Source: Kribbella sandramycini
Lineage (GTDB): Bacteria > Actinomycetota > Actinomycetes > Propionibacteriales > Kribbellaceae
Length of the DNA stretch: 64,000 nt
Direction: 5' to 3'
NCBI RefSeq assembly: GCF_013131805.1
Contig: NZ_JABJRC010000003.1
Location: forward strand, 1-64,000
The position numbers and the translations under genes are program-made. This document shows positions 33,307-41,468 of this stretch, piece by piece (positions within the stretch are counted from its first letter, which is position 1; each line of letters opens with the position of its first letter). Under the pieces are notes generated by a model. The model was not told the DNA's origin. It was given only the letters and a program-made list of their open reading frames with translations, and did no database searches.

Positions 33307-35739
33307 TTGAACACTCTTTCGCTGACCACCGAGGGCGGCGCCGCCTGGACCCTGCAGGCCGTCGCCGGGCCGGTGCCCGCCGGCGACAGCGCGCTGCTGA
33401 GTACGCCGATCGCCGCGACCGTGCCCGGCGAGGTGCACACCGATCTGCTCGCGGCCGGCGCGATCCCGGACCCGTTCGACGGGGACAACGAGAGCAAGCT
33501 GGCCTGGATCGGCAGCACCGACTGGGTCTACCGGACGACGTTCGACTGGGCCCCGGACGGGCAGGCCGTCCAGGAGCTGGTGACCGAGGGGCTGGACACC
33601 GCGGCCACCGTGACGCTGAACGGGACGCAGCTCGCCCAGACCTGCAACCAGCACCGCACCTACCGGTTCGATGTCACCGATCGATTGGTTGCTACCGGCA
33701 ATGAGTTGGTGATCGAGTTCGCTTCGCCGGTCGAGACGGCGAAGAAGCTCGCCGAGACGCTCGGACTCTGGCCGCACACCAACAAGCACGCCTACAACGC
33801 GATCCGGAAGATGGCCAGCAACTACGGCTGGGACTGGGGCCCGGATCTCGCGACAGCGGGGATCTGGAAGCCGATCCGGATCGAGTCCTGGTCCGGCGTC
33901 CGGATCGCAAGCGTCCGCCCGCTGGCCGCCGGCGACGGCACTCTCACCACCCATGTCGCGCTGGCGTGGTCGGACGGCGCACCCGATACGACCGTGACGG
34001 TCGAGGTCGGTGGCGCGACCGCCGGCGAGACGGTTGCCCCTGGCACAACTGAAGTGACCTTGCTGGCAACAGTTGCCGACGTCAACCTCTGGTGGCCGCG
34101 CGGCTACGGCGACCAGCCGCTGTACGACGTCACCGTGACAGTTGCCGAGGACAATTGGACCGGCCGGGTCGGCTTCCGCGACATCACGCTGGACGTTGCC
34201 CCCGACAAGGACGGCGGCCCGTTCGTGCTGTCGGTGAACGGCCGGCCGATCTACGTCCACGGCGCGAACTGGATCCCGGACGACGCGTTCGTCACCCGGC
34301 TGAACCGGGCGACGTACGAGACCAGCATCCAGGACGCGATCGACGCCGGGATGAACCTCCTGCGGGTCTGGGGCGGCGGGATCTACGAGACCGACGACTT
34401 CTACGACATCTGCGACGAACAGGGCATCCTGGTCTGGCAGGACTTCCTGTTCGCGTGCGCGGCGTACTCCGAGGACGAGCCGCTGTGGAGCGAGGTCGAG
34501 GCCGAGGCCCGGGACGCCGTCACCCGGTTGAGCAAGCACACCAGCCTGGCCGTCTGGAACGGAAACAACGAGAACATCTGGGGTTACGTCGAGTGGGGCT
34601 GGCGCGCGCCGCTGGCCGGGCGCAAGTGGGGCGAGGGCTACTACTTCGACCTGCTGCCGAAGATCGTCGCCTCGCTCGACCCGCGGACGCCGTACTCGCA
34701 GGGCAGCCCCTACTCGTACGACCACTTCATCCACCCCAACGACGAGCGCAACGGGACGATGCACGTCTGGGACGTGTGGAACCAGGTCGACTACTCGACG
34801 TACCGCAAGTACAAGCCGCGGTTCGTGTCGGAGTTCGGCTTCCAGGGGCCACCGGCCTGGTCGACGCTCACCTCGGTCGTGCACGACGTGCCGCTCGATC
34901 CGTACGGCGAGCAGATGCTCGTGCACCAGAAGGCGTACGAGGGCAACCTCAAGCTGGAGCGCGGTCTGGGCGACCATCTCCCGCTCTGGAAGAACATCGA
35001 CGACTGGCACTGGACGACGCAGCTCAACCAGGCGCGCGCAATCGGCTACGGCATCGAGCACTTCCGCAGTCTGTTCCCGCTGAACACCGGTGCGATCATC
35101 TGGCAGCTCAACGACAACTGGCCGGTGGTCTCGTGGGCGGCTGTCGACGGCCACGGCATCCGTAAGCCGCTCTGGTTCGCCCTGAAGCGGGTGTACGCCG
35201 ACCGCCTGCTCTCCGTGCAGCCGCGGGAGGACGGCCTGGTCGTAGCCGCCCACAACGACTCCGACGAGGTCTGGACGACGCAGCTGCTGCTGGCGCGCCG
35301 TGCGACCGGCCAAGGCGGTGAGACCTTCGCCCGCGAAAGCATCACCCTGGAGGTGCCCGCCCGGTCGGCGGTCACGCTTCCCGTGCCGGCGTCGCTCGTC
35401 TCCCTCGACTCGACGCACGAGTACCTCGAAGTCCGCGGCGGCGACGGATCCACCGCGTTCTGGTACTTCGTCGAGGACACTGCGCTCCTGTTGGCAGCGG
35501 ATGCGTACACCTCGGTCGTGACGCCGACCGACGATGGCTACGACGTCACGGTCACGGCAACCGCGTTGGCCAAGGACTTGGCCCTCTTCCCGGACCGCCT
35601 CGACCCGGCGGCCCGTGTGGACTCATGTCTGGTCACCCTGGCCGCCGGTGAGCAGCACACGTTCCACGTCACCGGAGCGGCTGCTCCGACCGAGGTCGGC
35701 GTACCGGTCCTGCGGTCGGCCAACGACCTGGTGAGCTGA
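33307..35739 (+). CDS. Beta-mannosidase, glycoside hydrolase family 2
   Basis: The 810-residue intracellular enzyme (TTG start, no signal peptide) has the GH2 order: sugar-binding jelly roll (about 10-190), immunoglobulin-like domain (about 195-300), TIM barrel (about 300-610) and C-terminal beta domains. The acid/base is Glu422 in GNNENIWGY and the nucleophile Glu509 in VSEFGFQGPP, both in the pattern of beta-mannosidases. RVWGGGIYETDDFYDICDEQGILVWQDF is also typical. It would release mannose from beta-mannosides. An AACCGGTT operator precedes it, and it ends 22 bp before the deacetylase gene. Confidence 0.93.
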   Translation: MNTLSLTTEGGAAWTLQAVAGPVPAGDSALLSTPIAATVPGEVHTDLLAAGAIPDPFDGDNESKLAWIGSTDWVYRTTFDWAPDGQAVQELVTEGLDTAATVTLNGTQLAQTCNQHRTYRFDVTDRLVATGNELVIEFASPVETAKKLAETLGLWPHTNKHAYNAIRKMASNYGWDWGPDLATAGIWKPIRIESWSGVRIASVRPLAAGDGTLTTHVALAWSDGAPDTTVTVEVGGATAGETVAPGTTEVTLLATVADVNLWWPRGYGDQPLYDVTVTVAEDNWTGRVGFRDITLDVAPDKDGGPFVLSVNGRPIYVHGANWIPDDAFVTRLNRATYETSIQDAIDAGMNLLRVWGGGIYETDDFYDICDEQGILVWQDFLFACAAYSEDEPLWSEVEAEARDAVTRLSKHTSLAVWNGNNENIWGYVEWGWRAPLAGRKWGEGYYFDLLPKIVASLDPRTPYSQGSPYSYDHFIHPNDERNGTMHVWDVWNQVDYSTYRKYKPRFVSEFGFQGPPAWSTLTSVVHDVPLDPYGEQMLVHQKAYEGNLKLERGLGDHLPLWKNIDDWHWTTQLNQARAIGYGIEHFRSLFPLNTGAIIWQLNDNWPVVSWAAVDGHGIRKPLWFALKRVYADRLLSVQPREDGLVVAAHNDSDEVWTTQLLLARRATGQGGETFARESITLEVPARSAVTLPVPASLVSLDSTHEYLEVRGGDGSTAFWYFVEDTALLLAADAYTSVVTPTDDGYDVTVTATALAKDLALFPDRLDPAARVDSCLVTLAAGEQHTFHVTGAAAPTEVGVPVLRSANDLVS

Positions 35740-35761
35740 GCAGAAGGCATACTGGTCCCCT

Positions 35762-36649
35762 GTGACTGGGGCACGGGGGACAGCGCTGCTACTGGCAGCT
35801 GTAGTGGTGATGGCCGGCTGCGGGCAGCAGGAGCCGTCAACCGGGGTAGTCACCCAGTCTGCGCCGACTCCCACACCGACGACGGTGACCACTCCGCCAC
35901 CGCCTCCCAGCACGGCGACCCCGGTGCCCTCGACTCCGCCCGCTCGCCCGGGACAGTCGGACAACCAGAACTTGATGCCGGTCATCGACCACGGACCGCG
36001 GGACAAGAAGCTGGTCGCGCTGACCTTCGACGCCGATCTGACCGCGGCGATGCGGAAGCGGCTGCTCAGCGGCAAGGTGACGTCGTACTACAACACCGCT
36101 CTGATCGCGGAGCTGCGCAAACTGCAGGTTCCGGCGACCCTGTTCCTCACTGGGATGTGGATGGAGCAGTACCCCGAGGTCACGCGCGAACTGGCGGCTG
36201 ACCCGCTCTTCGAGCTCGGCACACACAGCTACGACCACAAGGCCTTCACGAAGAGGTGCTACACGCTGGGAACCGTCCCCCGGGCAGACATGCGGTCCGA
36301 CGTCCAGCGAGCGGTTGTGAAACTCGACCAGCTGGACCCGCAGGCCACGCGCTGGTTCCGGTTCCCCGGCGGCTGCTACGACGGTACGGCGCTGCACGAG
36401 CTCGCACCGACCGGAGTGACCGCGGTAGGGCTCGACTGTCCGGGCGCCGACGGTTTCGCGAAGTCGCCGAAGCCCATCGTCAAACAGGTGCTGTCGACGG
36501 TGCAGAACGGGTCGATCGTCGTGCTGCACATGCACGGTGGTGACAACGCGCCGTACACGGATGAGGCGGTCGGGCCGATCGTGAAAGAGCTGCGGGCGCG
36601 TGGCTATCAGCTGGTGACAGTGACACAGCTCATGCACGGGAACCGCTGA
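35762..36649 (+). CDS. Polysaccharide deacetylase lipoprotein (NodB domain, CE4)
   Basis: The 295-residue protein starts at GTG 35762 with a lipoprotein signal peptide (lipobox VMAGC) and a Pro/Thr-rich linker. A NodB homology domain follows from about residue 80: motif 1 is TFDAD instead of the usual TFDDG, motif 2 is HSYDH with the metal-binding His pair, and motif 3 RFPGGCYD. The C-terminal motif VVLHMHGG supplies the last catalytic His. It would deacetylate a cell-wall or extracellular glycan from the outer membrane face. The altered motif 1 keeps the first Asp. Confidence 0.88.
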   Translation: MTGARGTALLLAAVVVMAGCGQQEPSTGVVTQSAPTPTPTTVTTPPPPPSTATPVPSTPPARPGQSDNQNLMPVIDHGPRDKKLVALTFDADLTAAMRKRLLSGKVTSYYNTALIAELRKLQVPATLFLTGMWMEQYPEVTRELAADPLFELGTHSYDHKAFTKRCYTLGTVPRADMRSDVQRAVVKLDQLDPQATRWFRFPGGCYDGTALHELAPTGVTAVGLDCPGADGFAKSPKPIVKQVLSTVQNGSIVVLHMHGGDNAPYTDEAVGPIVKELRARGYQLVTVTQLMHGNR

Positions 36650-36673
36650 CTTGACTTCAGCGTCAGCCAACAC

Positions 36674-37105
36674 ATGAACAACAGGCGGATGCGCAGCGCT
36701 GGCATCACGCTCGGCCTGACGGCACTGGTCGCGGCAGCCTTCACCGGCTGCTCCAGCGACGACGACCAACCCGACTACGCGGCTATCTGCGTCGAACCGC
36801 AGACACAGACCCGAGTCGATGACGACGAGTGCAAGGACGAGCGCGACTACCAGGGCTCGGGGGCGGGCTTCTTCTGGTTCTACATGGCCACCCGGAGCGG
36901 TGCGCACGTACCGGCGGTGGGTGCCCGCTACACGATGAGCCAGGGCACCTACACGACACCACAGCGGCGTGACGAGTCGTCTGGTGGCGGTAGTGGTGGT
37001 TCGCCGTCCATTCAGCGTGGCGGGCTCAGCAAGAGCGGTGGGGACATCGGTACGATCAGCCGCGGCGGCTTCGGTCACTCCGGCAAGGGGAGCTCTGGCG
37101 GTTGA
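36674..37105 (+). CDS. Small lipoprotein with Gly/Ser-rich tail, YgiB-like partner of an ATP-grasp protein
   Basis: The 143-residue protein has a signal peptide with lipobox FTGC (near residue 26), a Cys- and Asp-rich middle (CVEPQTQTRVDDDEC), a FFWFY aromatic patch and a long Gly/Ser-rich C-terminus. It overlaps the next gene (TGATG). In E. coli, ygiB and the glutathionylspermidine synthase-like ygiC are adjacent; arrangement and character here suggest an actinobacterial counterpart. The similarity is inferred from context and composition, not from a clear motif. Confidence 0.75.
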   Translation: MNNRRMRSAGITLGLTALVAAAFTGCSSDDDQPDYAAICVEPQTQTRVDDDECKDERDYQGSGAGFFWFYMATRSGAHVPAVGARYTMSQGTYTTPQRRDESSGGGSGGSPSIQRGGLSKSGGDIGTISRGGFGHSGKGSSGG

Positions 37106-38325
37106 TGTGGCGGCATGCGATCAAACCTCGTGACGACTGGCGTCAGAAGGTCGTCGAGCAGGGCCTCGTCTTTCCGATGACCGACATGCCGGACGGCTCG
37201 GAGCGTCCGTACTGGAACGAAAGCGCCTGGTACGAGGTGACCATGGACGAGGTGCTGCACCTCGAACAGGTCACCGAGGAGCTCTACGAGATGTGCCGGC
37301 ACGCCGCCCGCGTCATGGCGACCGGCGGCAACTTCTCGGACGCCGAACTCGGACTGGCGCCCGGCACACTCGCACTGGTCCAGCAGTCGCTGCGCCGCGA
37401 CGACCTTTCCGTGTACGCCCGTTTCGACCTGGTGTGGAGTGGCGCCGAGCCCAAGATGCTGGAGATCAACGGCGACACCCCGACCGGCCTGGTCGAGTCC
37501 GCAGTGATCCAGTGGAACTGGCTGGAGGATGTCTTTCCGGACGCCGACCAGTGGAACTCGGTGCACGACCGCCTGGTCCAGTGGTGGAGTCAGCAGCTGG
37601 CAGCGGGCCGCTTCCCGGGGAACGAGGCGCACTTCTTCAACTCCGGCCAGGAGCGGTCCGGCGAGGAGGAGATGACGGTCGCGTACCTGCGCGACACGGC
37701 GGCCATGGCTGGGCTGGCGACGTACGGGCACGAAATCGAGGACGTCGGCTGGGAGTCGACGCAACGCGCTTTCGTCGACTGGGGCCGGCGTCCGATCCGG
37801 ACGGCGTTCAAGCTGTACCCGTGGGAGGACATGCTCGACGAGGCGTTCGGCAAGCTCATCCTGGCCGGCACCGAGCGGCAGCCGGTGCAGTGGATCGAGC
37901 CGGTCTGGAAGACCATGCTGTCCACCAAGGCGATTCTCCCGGTGCTCTGGGAGCTCTACCCCGAACACCCGAACCTGCTCCCGGCGTACTTCGGCCACCC
38001 CGGCGACCTGACCGAGTGGGTCGCCAAACCGCTGCACGGCCGCGAGGGCAGCAACATCGTCATCCACACCGACGACCACGACCACACCCAGGACGGCCCC
38101 TACGACACGGACACCATGGTCTACCAGCAGTGGTGCCCACTCCCGTCGTACGACGGCAACCAGGCCGTGATCGGCAGCTGGATCGTCGACGGCTCGGCCG
38201 CCGGCATGATGGTCCGCGAGTCCGACGGCCCGATCACCGACTACTACGCCCGCTTCGTCCCGCATGCCATCGGCACCAGCCCCCGCCCGGACGCCGAAAC
38301 CGTCCAGCGCTGGCTGGCCGAGTAG
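37105..38325 (+). CDS. Glutathionylspermidine synthase-like ATP-grasp protein (YgiC/YjfC family)
   Basis: The 406-residue protein matches the synthetase half of glutathionylspermidine synthase without its amidase domain. Landmarks are ARFDLVWSGAEPKMLEINGDTPTGLVESAV (about 105-135), HFFNSG, KLYPWEDM, EPVWKTMLSTKAILPVLWEL and KPLHGREGSNI (ATP-grasp Lys and glycine loop). It would make an amide bond from ATP; the substrate is unknown. ATG 37105 overlaps the stop of the lipoprotein gene. Its TAG stop is followed after two bases by a MITE. Confidence 0.85.
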   Translation: MWRHAIKPRDDWRQKVVEQGLVFPMTDMPDGSERPYWNESAWYEVTMDEVLHLEQVTEELYEMCRHAARVMATGGNFSDAELGLAPGTLALVQQSLRRDDLSVYARFDLVWSGAEPKMLEINGDTPTGLVESAVIQWNWLEDVFPDADQWNSVHDRLVQWWSQQLAAGRFPGNEAHFFNSGQERSGEEEMTVAYLRDTAAMAGLATYGHEIEDVGWESTQRAFVDWGRRPIRTAFKLYPWEDMLDEAFGKLILAGTERQPVQWIEPVWKTMLSTKAILPVLWELYPEHPNLLPAYFGHPGDLTEWVAKPLHGREGSNIVIHTDDHDHTQDGPYDTDTMVYQQWCPLPSYDGNQAVIGSWIVDGSAAGMMVRESDGPITDYYARFVPHAIGTSPRPDAETVQRWLAE

Positions 38326-38327
38326 CT

Positions 38328-38493
38328 AGGGCGTGTCTCCCAATTCCGCGCCGTAGCGAGGAGGTGCCCGGTGCGGTAGCTCGGCGCGCGGGGGCGGAGG
38401 GTTCGATGTGGTTGCATCGTGCCCTTCGGCGCCGTGCGGCGAGGTGCCGTGCCGGGTGCCCCGCAGTAGGCGTGGGATTGGGAGACACGCCCT
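38328..38493. mobile_element. MITE, copy 1 (166 bp)
   Basis: The element starts with AGGGCGTGTCTCCCAATTCC and ends with the inverted copy, which differs at one position (20-bp terminal inverted repeats). The interior is non-coding and very GC-rich. A second copy lies at 58121-58285. TA flanks both sides if the element is taken as GGGCG...CGCCC, so a TA target duplication is possible. It fills the gap between two convergent genes, and the stop codon of the aldehyde dehydrogenase gene (38492-38494) uses its last bases. No transposase is in the window. Confidence 0.85.
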
Positions 38494-39955
38494 ATACGTT
38501 GATGGCGACGTACTTGACGTCCAGGTACTCGTCGATGCCGACGGCGCCGCCTTCGCGGCCGAGGCCGGACTGTTTGACGCCGCCGAAGGGGGCCGCGGGG
38601 TTGGAGACGATGCCCTGGTTGAGGCCGATCATGCCGGTTTCAAGGCGTTCGGAGATGCGCAGGGCTCGGGTCAGGTCGTTGGTGAACAGGTAGGAGACCA
38701 GGCCGTACTCGGTGTCGTTCGCCATCCGGACCGCCTCGTCCTCGGTGTCGAAGGCAGTCAGCGGCGCTACCGGGCCGAAGATCTCCTCCTTCTGCAGGCG
38801 GGCATCGTGCGGGACGTCGGCGAGGACGGTCGGCGGGTAGAAGTAGCCGTTGCCATCAGCAACTGATCCGCCCACCAGGGCGCGGGCGCCGCGGGCCAAG
38901 GCGTCGTCGACCAGCTCGGCGACCTTGCCACGCTGGGCGGCGTCGATCAGCGGGCCGACGTCGACGCCGTCCTCGGTGCCACGGCCGACTGTCAGCGCGG
39001 CCATCCGTTCGCTGAGCCGCCGGGAGAACTCGTCCAGCACCGGACGCTCGACGTAGATCCGGTTGGCCGCGGTGCAGGCCTCGCCGCCGTTGCGCATCTT
39101 GGCCAGCATCGCGCCTTCGACCGCCTGGTCGAGATTCGCGTCGGCGAAGACGAGCAGCGGCGCGTTGCCGCCCAACTCCATGCTGGTCCGCAGGACCTGG
39201 TCGGCGGCCTGTTCGATCAGCTTGCGGCCGACCTGGGTGGAGCCGGTGAAGGACAGCTTGCGGGCGCGGCCGTCGCGGATCAGCGGCTCCATCACGCCGC
39301 CGGAGTCGCTGGTGGTGATGACGTTCAGGACGCCGGCCGGCAGCCCGGCCTCGGTCATGAGCTCGGCCAGCTTGAGCATCGACAGCGGCGTCTGCGCGGC
39401 GGGCTTGATCACCATCGTGCAGCCGGCCGCGACCGCCGGGCCGATCTTGCGCGCGCCCATCGCGGCTGGGAAGTTCCAGGGCGTGATCAGCAGACAGGGC
39501 CCGACCGGCTGCCGCATCACCAGGAAGCGGCCTTTGCCGTTCGGCGCGACCTGGTAGCTGCCCTCGATCCGGACCGCCTCCTCGGCGAACCAGCGGAAGA
39601 ACTCGGCGGCGTACGCGATCTCGCCCTTGGACTCGGCGACCGGCTTGCCCATCTCGAGCGTCATCAGCAGCGCCAGCTCGTCGACCCGCTCGGTCATCAG
39701 CTCGTATGTCCGGCGCAGGATCTCCCCGCGTTCCCGGGGCGCGGTCGCGGCCCACTCGGCCTGTGCTGCGACGGCGGCGTCCAGCGCGGCCTTGCCGTCG
39801 GCCGGGCTGGCGTCAGCCACCTGGGCGAACGTCGTACCGGTGGACGGATCCTCGACGCCGAGCGTGCGGCCACCCTCGGCTGCCTGCCATGTGCCCCCGA
39901 TGAAGAGGTCGGTCGGGCACCCCTCGACGACTGCCTGCTCGCGCTGCTGGTCCAT
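38492..39955 (-). CDS. gabD: NAD(P)-dependent aldehyde dehydrogenase, probable succinate-semialdehyde dehydrogenase
   Basis: The 487-residue protein is a complete ALDH. Motifs are TPWNFP (cofactor pocket), KPAAQTPLS, FTGSTQVGRKL, the general base Glu in ELGGNAPLLVF and the nucleophile Cys in GGEACTAANR (about residue 290). The pattern fits the GabD/succinate-semialdehyde branch, but related aldehydes are possible. The C-terminus (VKYVAINV) ends in a TAG formed at the junction with the MITE, so the tail may differ from that of relatives by a few residues. Confidence 0.87.
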   Translation of the reverse strand: MDQQREQAVVEGCPTDLFIGGTWQAAEGGRTLGVEDPSTGTTFAQVADASPADGKAALDAAVAAQAEWAATAPRERGEILRRTYELMTERVDELALLMTLEMGKPVAESKGEIAYAAEFFRWFAEEAVRIEGSYQVAPNGKGRFLVMRQPVGPCLLITPWNFPAAMGARKIGPAVAAGCTMVIKPAAQTPLSMLKLAELMTEAGLPAGVLNVITTSDSGGVMEPLIRDGRARKLSFTGSTQVGRKLIEQAADQVLRTSMELGGNAPLLVFADANLDQAVEGAMLAKMRNGGEACTAANRIYVERPVLDEFSRRLSERMAALTVGRGTEDGVDVGPLIDAAQRGKVAELVDDALARGARALVGGSVADGNGYFYPPTVLADVPHDARLQKEEIFGPVAPLTAFDTEDEAVRMANDTEYGLVSYLFTNDLTRALRISERLETGMIGLNQGIVSNPAAPFGGVKQSGLGREGGAVGIDEYLDVKYVAINV

Positions 39956-39975
39956 ATGACCACCATAGGTCGCCG

Positions 39976-41049
39976 TCAGGCGGTGGCAATGAGCGGCGGA
40001 GCGTGCCGCGGGACTGTGCGGATCGTGCGGGTCAGGCCGGCTGCGATGGTCCGCAGGATCGACGAGCGGACGAGGCCGTCGAAGGCAAGCGGTACGAGCA
40101 TGACCTCATCCGCTGTCGTCTCTGCGACCAGTTCGCCGAGTGCTGACACCACTGAGGTCCGGGAGCCGACGATGTGGCCAGGGTCGTCCAGAAGTCGCTC
40201 CGCACGGCCACGCTCGCGGCCGGTGAGCGGCGGATCCAGCAGCGCCATCAGCTCCGCAGTGGTCGCGCGCGGTGGCGCAACCCGCAGCCGGCTCTTGACT
40301 CGGACGTACTCCGCGAAGCGCACGATCGCCTCCGCCTCGGTATCCGCAGCGACCACTCCAACCGTCACCGCGAGGTAGGGCTTCACAGTCGGCCCGCTGG
40401 CCTCGAACTGATCCCGGTACGCCGCTACTGCCGCGCTGGTCATCGCAGTCGCGGTGTGGTGTTGCACTACGACGGGCAACCCACGCATGGCCGCGATCGA
40501 CGCCGCACCGGGGTGGTCGGCCACCACGAGCACTGGCGGCGGCAGTCCGGCCAGTGACAGCCGCACCTCACCGACCGGCGCGCGGCCGGGCATTCCGTCG
40601 CGCAGGAACCCGCACAGCTCGTCGAGCCGCTGCGGGAACGTGTCCCGGGCACTGCCGCCAAGTGCGGCCGCCGTACTGGGTGCGTGGTTGAACTGCTGGC
40701 CGACGCCAAGGTCGATGCGACTCGGGTACGCCGCCGCCAGCGCAGCGAACTGCTCGGCGATCACCAGCGGCTGGTGGTTGGTCAGCAGGACGCCGCCGGC
40801 GCCCAGCCGGATCCGGTCGGTGCGGGCGGCGAGTACTGCCGCGAGTACGGCGGGCGCCGCGCTGCCGACGCCTCGGACGCCGTGCTGCTCCCCCAACCAG
40901 AACCGGCGGAAACCGAGGTCGTCGGCAGCCTGTGCGACCTCTGCCGTCTCCCGGAGTGCGGCCGCAGCCGACTGACCGGGCAGCTGCGGAACGGTGTCGA
41001 GCACCGAATGCGCCGATACCGGCAGACCAGGAGAGACAGGCGATAGCAC
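39976..41049 (-). CDS. Luciferase-like flavin/F420-dependent oxidoreductase (MsnO8-type)
   Basis: GTG 41049 gives 357 residues beginning VLSPVSPGLPVSAHSVLDTVPQ, close to where MsnO8-type proteins start; a long upstream extension runs through operator sequence. Family marks are FRRFWLGEQHGVRGVGSAAPAVL, RIRLGAGGVLLTNHQPLVIAEQFAAL and RIDLGVG. The enzyme would use FMN or F420. Some lanthipeptide loci encode luciferase-like F420-dependent reductases (LanJC type, as LxmJ for lexapeptide) that turn dehydroalanine into D-alanine. This gene is divergent from lanM with a matching operator, so a tailoring role is plausible but unproved. Confidence 0.85.
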   Translation of the reverse strand: MLSPVSPGLPVSAHSVLDTVPQLPGQSAAAALRETAEVAQAADDLGFRRFWLGEQHGVRGVGSAAPAVLAAVLAARTDRIRLGAGGVLLTNHQPLVIAEQFAALAAAYPSRIDLGVGQQFNHAPSTAAALGGSARDTFPQRLDELCGFLRDGMPGRAPVGEVRLSLAGLPPPVLVVADHPGAASIAAMRGLPVVVQHHTATAMTSAAVAAYRDQFEASGPTVKPYLAVTVGVVAADTEAEAIVRFAEYVRVKSRLRVAPPRATTAELMALLDPPLTGRERGRAERLLDDPGHIVGSRTSVVSALGELVAETTADEVMLVPLAFDGLVRSSILRTIAAGLTRTIRTVPRHAPPLIATA

Positions 41050-41082
41050 CCGTTCACCGTCGCAGCGCCGCCCGCGCCGCAC

Positions 41083-41101
41083 ATGGGGGTGGAACCCCCA
41101 T
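41083..41101. promoter_or_regulatory. Operator-like palindrome before the oxidoreductase gene
   Basis: ATGGGGGTGGAACCCCCAT is the core of a 23-bp palindrome with perfect 10-bp arms (41081-41090 and 41094-41103). It ends 33 bases from the GTG of the oxidoreductase. The same 19-bp architecture stands before lanM. Confidence 0.65.
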
Positions 41102-41415
41102 GTTTTCGTCGGGGTGCCCCCATGGTTCAAGCCCTCGATCACCGCCGGAATTTGGGTAATCGGAGCCCTTGCCGCGTCCCCGCGGCGTCCGGCATCGTTC
41201 CCGGCGTTCCTTCCAGATTTCGCGGACAGAGGAGGCCGAAGACGAGTGCACACCATGAGCTGGGAGCCGTAGCGCTCCCCACCTGAGCCGGTTCGGGCTT
41301 CCACCAAAGACCGCACCGGCCGGGCGTTGCTGCCGCGGGTCGATCAACCCCCAGTCGTCGTCCCGCGGCAGCTACCCCTGCGTGCACCACCCTGCCCATG
41401 ACCCGGTCGAGAAAT

Positions 41416-41434
41416 ATGGGGGCTTCATACCCAT
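41416..41434. promoter_or_regulatory. Operator-like palindrome before lanM
   Basis: ATGGGGGCTTCATACCCAT has the same arm sequence and 19-bp span as the site before the divergent oxidoreductase gene, with weaker symmetry. It ends 34 bases before the lanM GTG. The large LuxR-type regulator downstream is the obvious candidate binder. Confidence 0.55.
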
Positions 41435-41468
41435 GTGGGGGACCACGGGCCGATGGCAGCCTGATCGC

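Larger units (their letters stand above)
41050..41468. other. Divergent control region between the oxidoreductase and lanM
   Basis: The 419-bp gap holds two 19-bp palindromes (41083-41101 and 41416-41434) and an isolated half-site CCCCCAT at 41117-41123. The rest is GC-rich and has no convincing open frame, RNA gene or sigma-70 promoter pair. An upstream extension of either gene into this region would place start codons inside the palindromes, which argues for the shorter starts chosen here. Confidence 0.6.

Noticed and set aside
33286..35418. Minus-strand frame opposite the beta-mannosidase gene
   Set aside because: No recognisable motif; the GH2 catalytic residues are clear on the plus strand.
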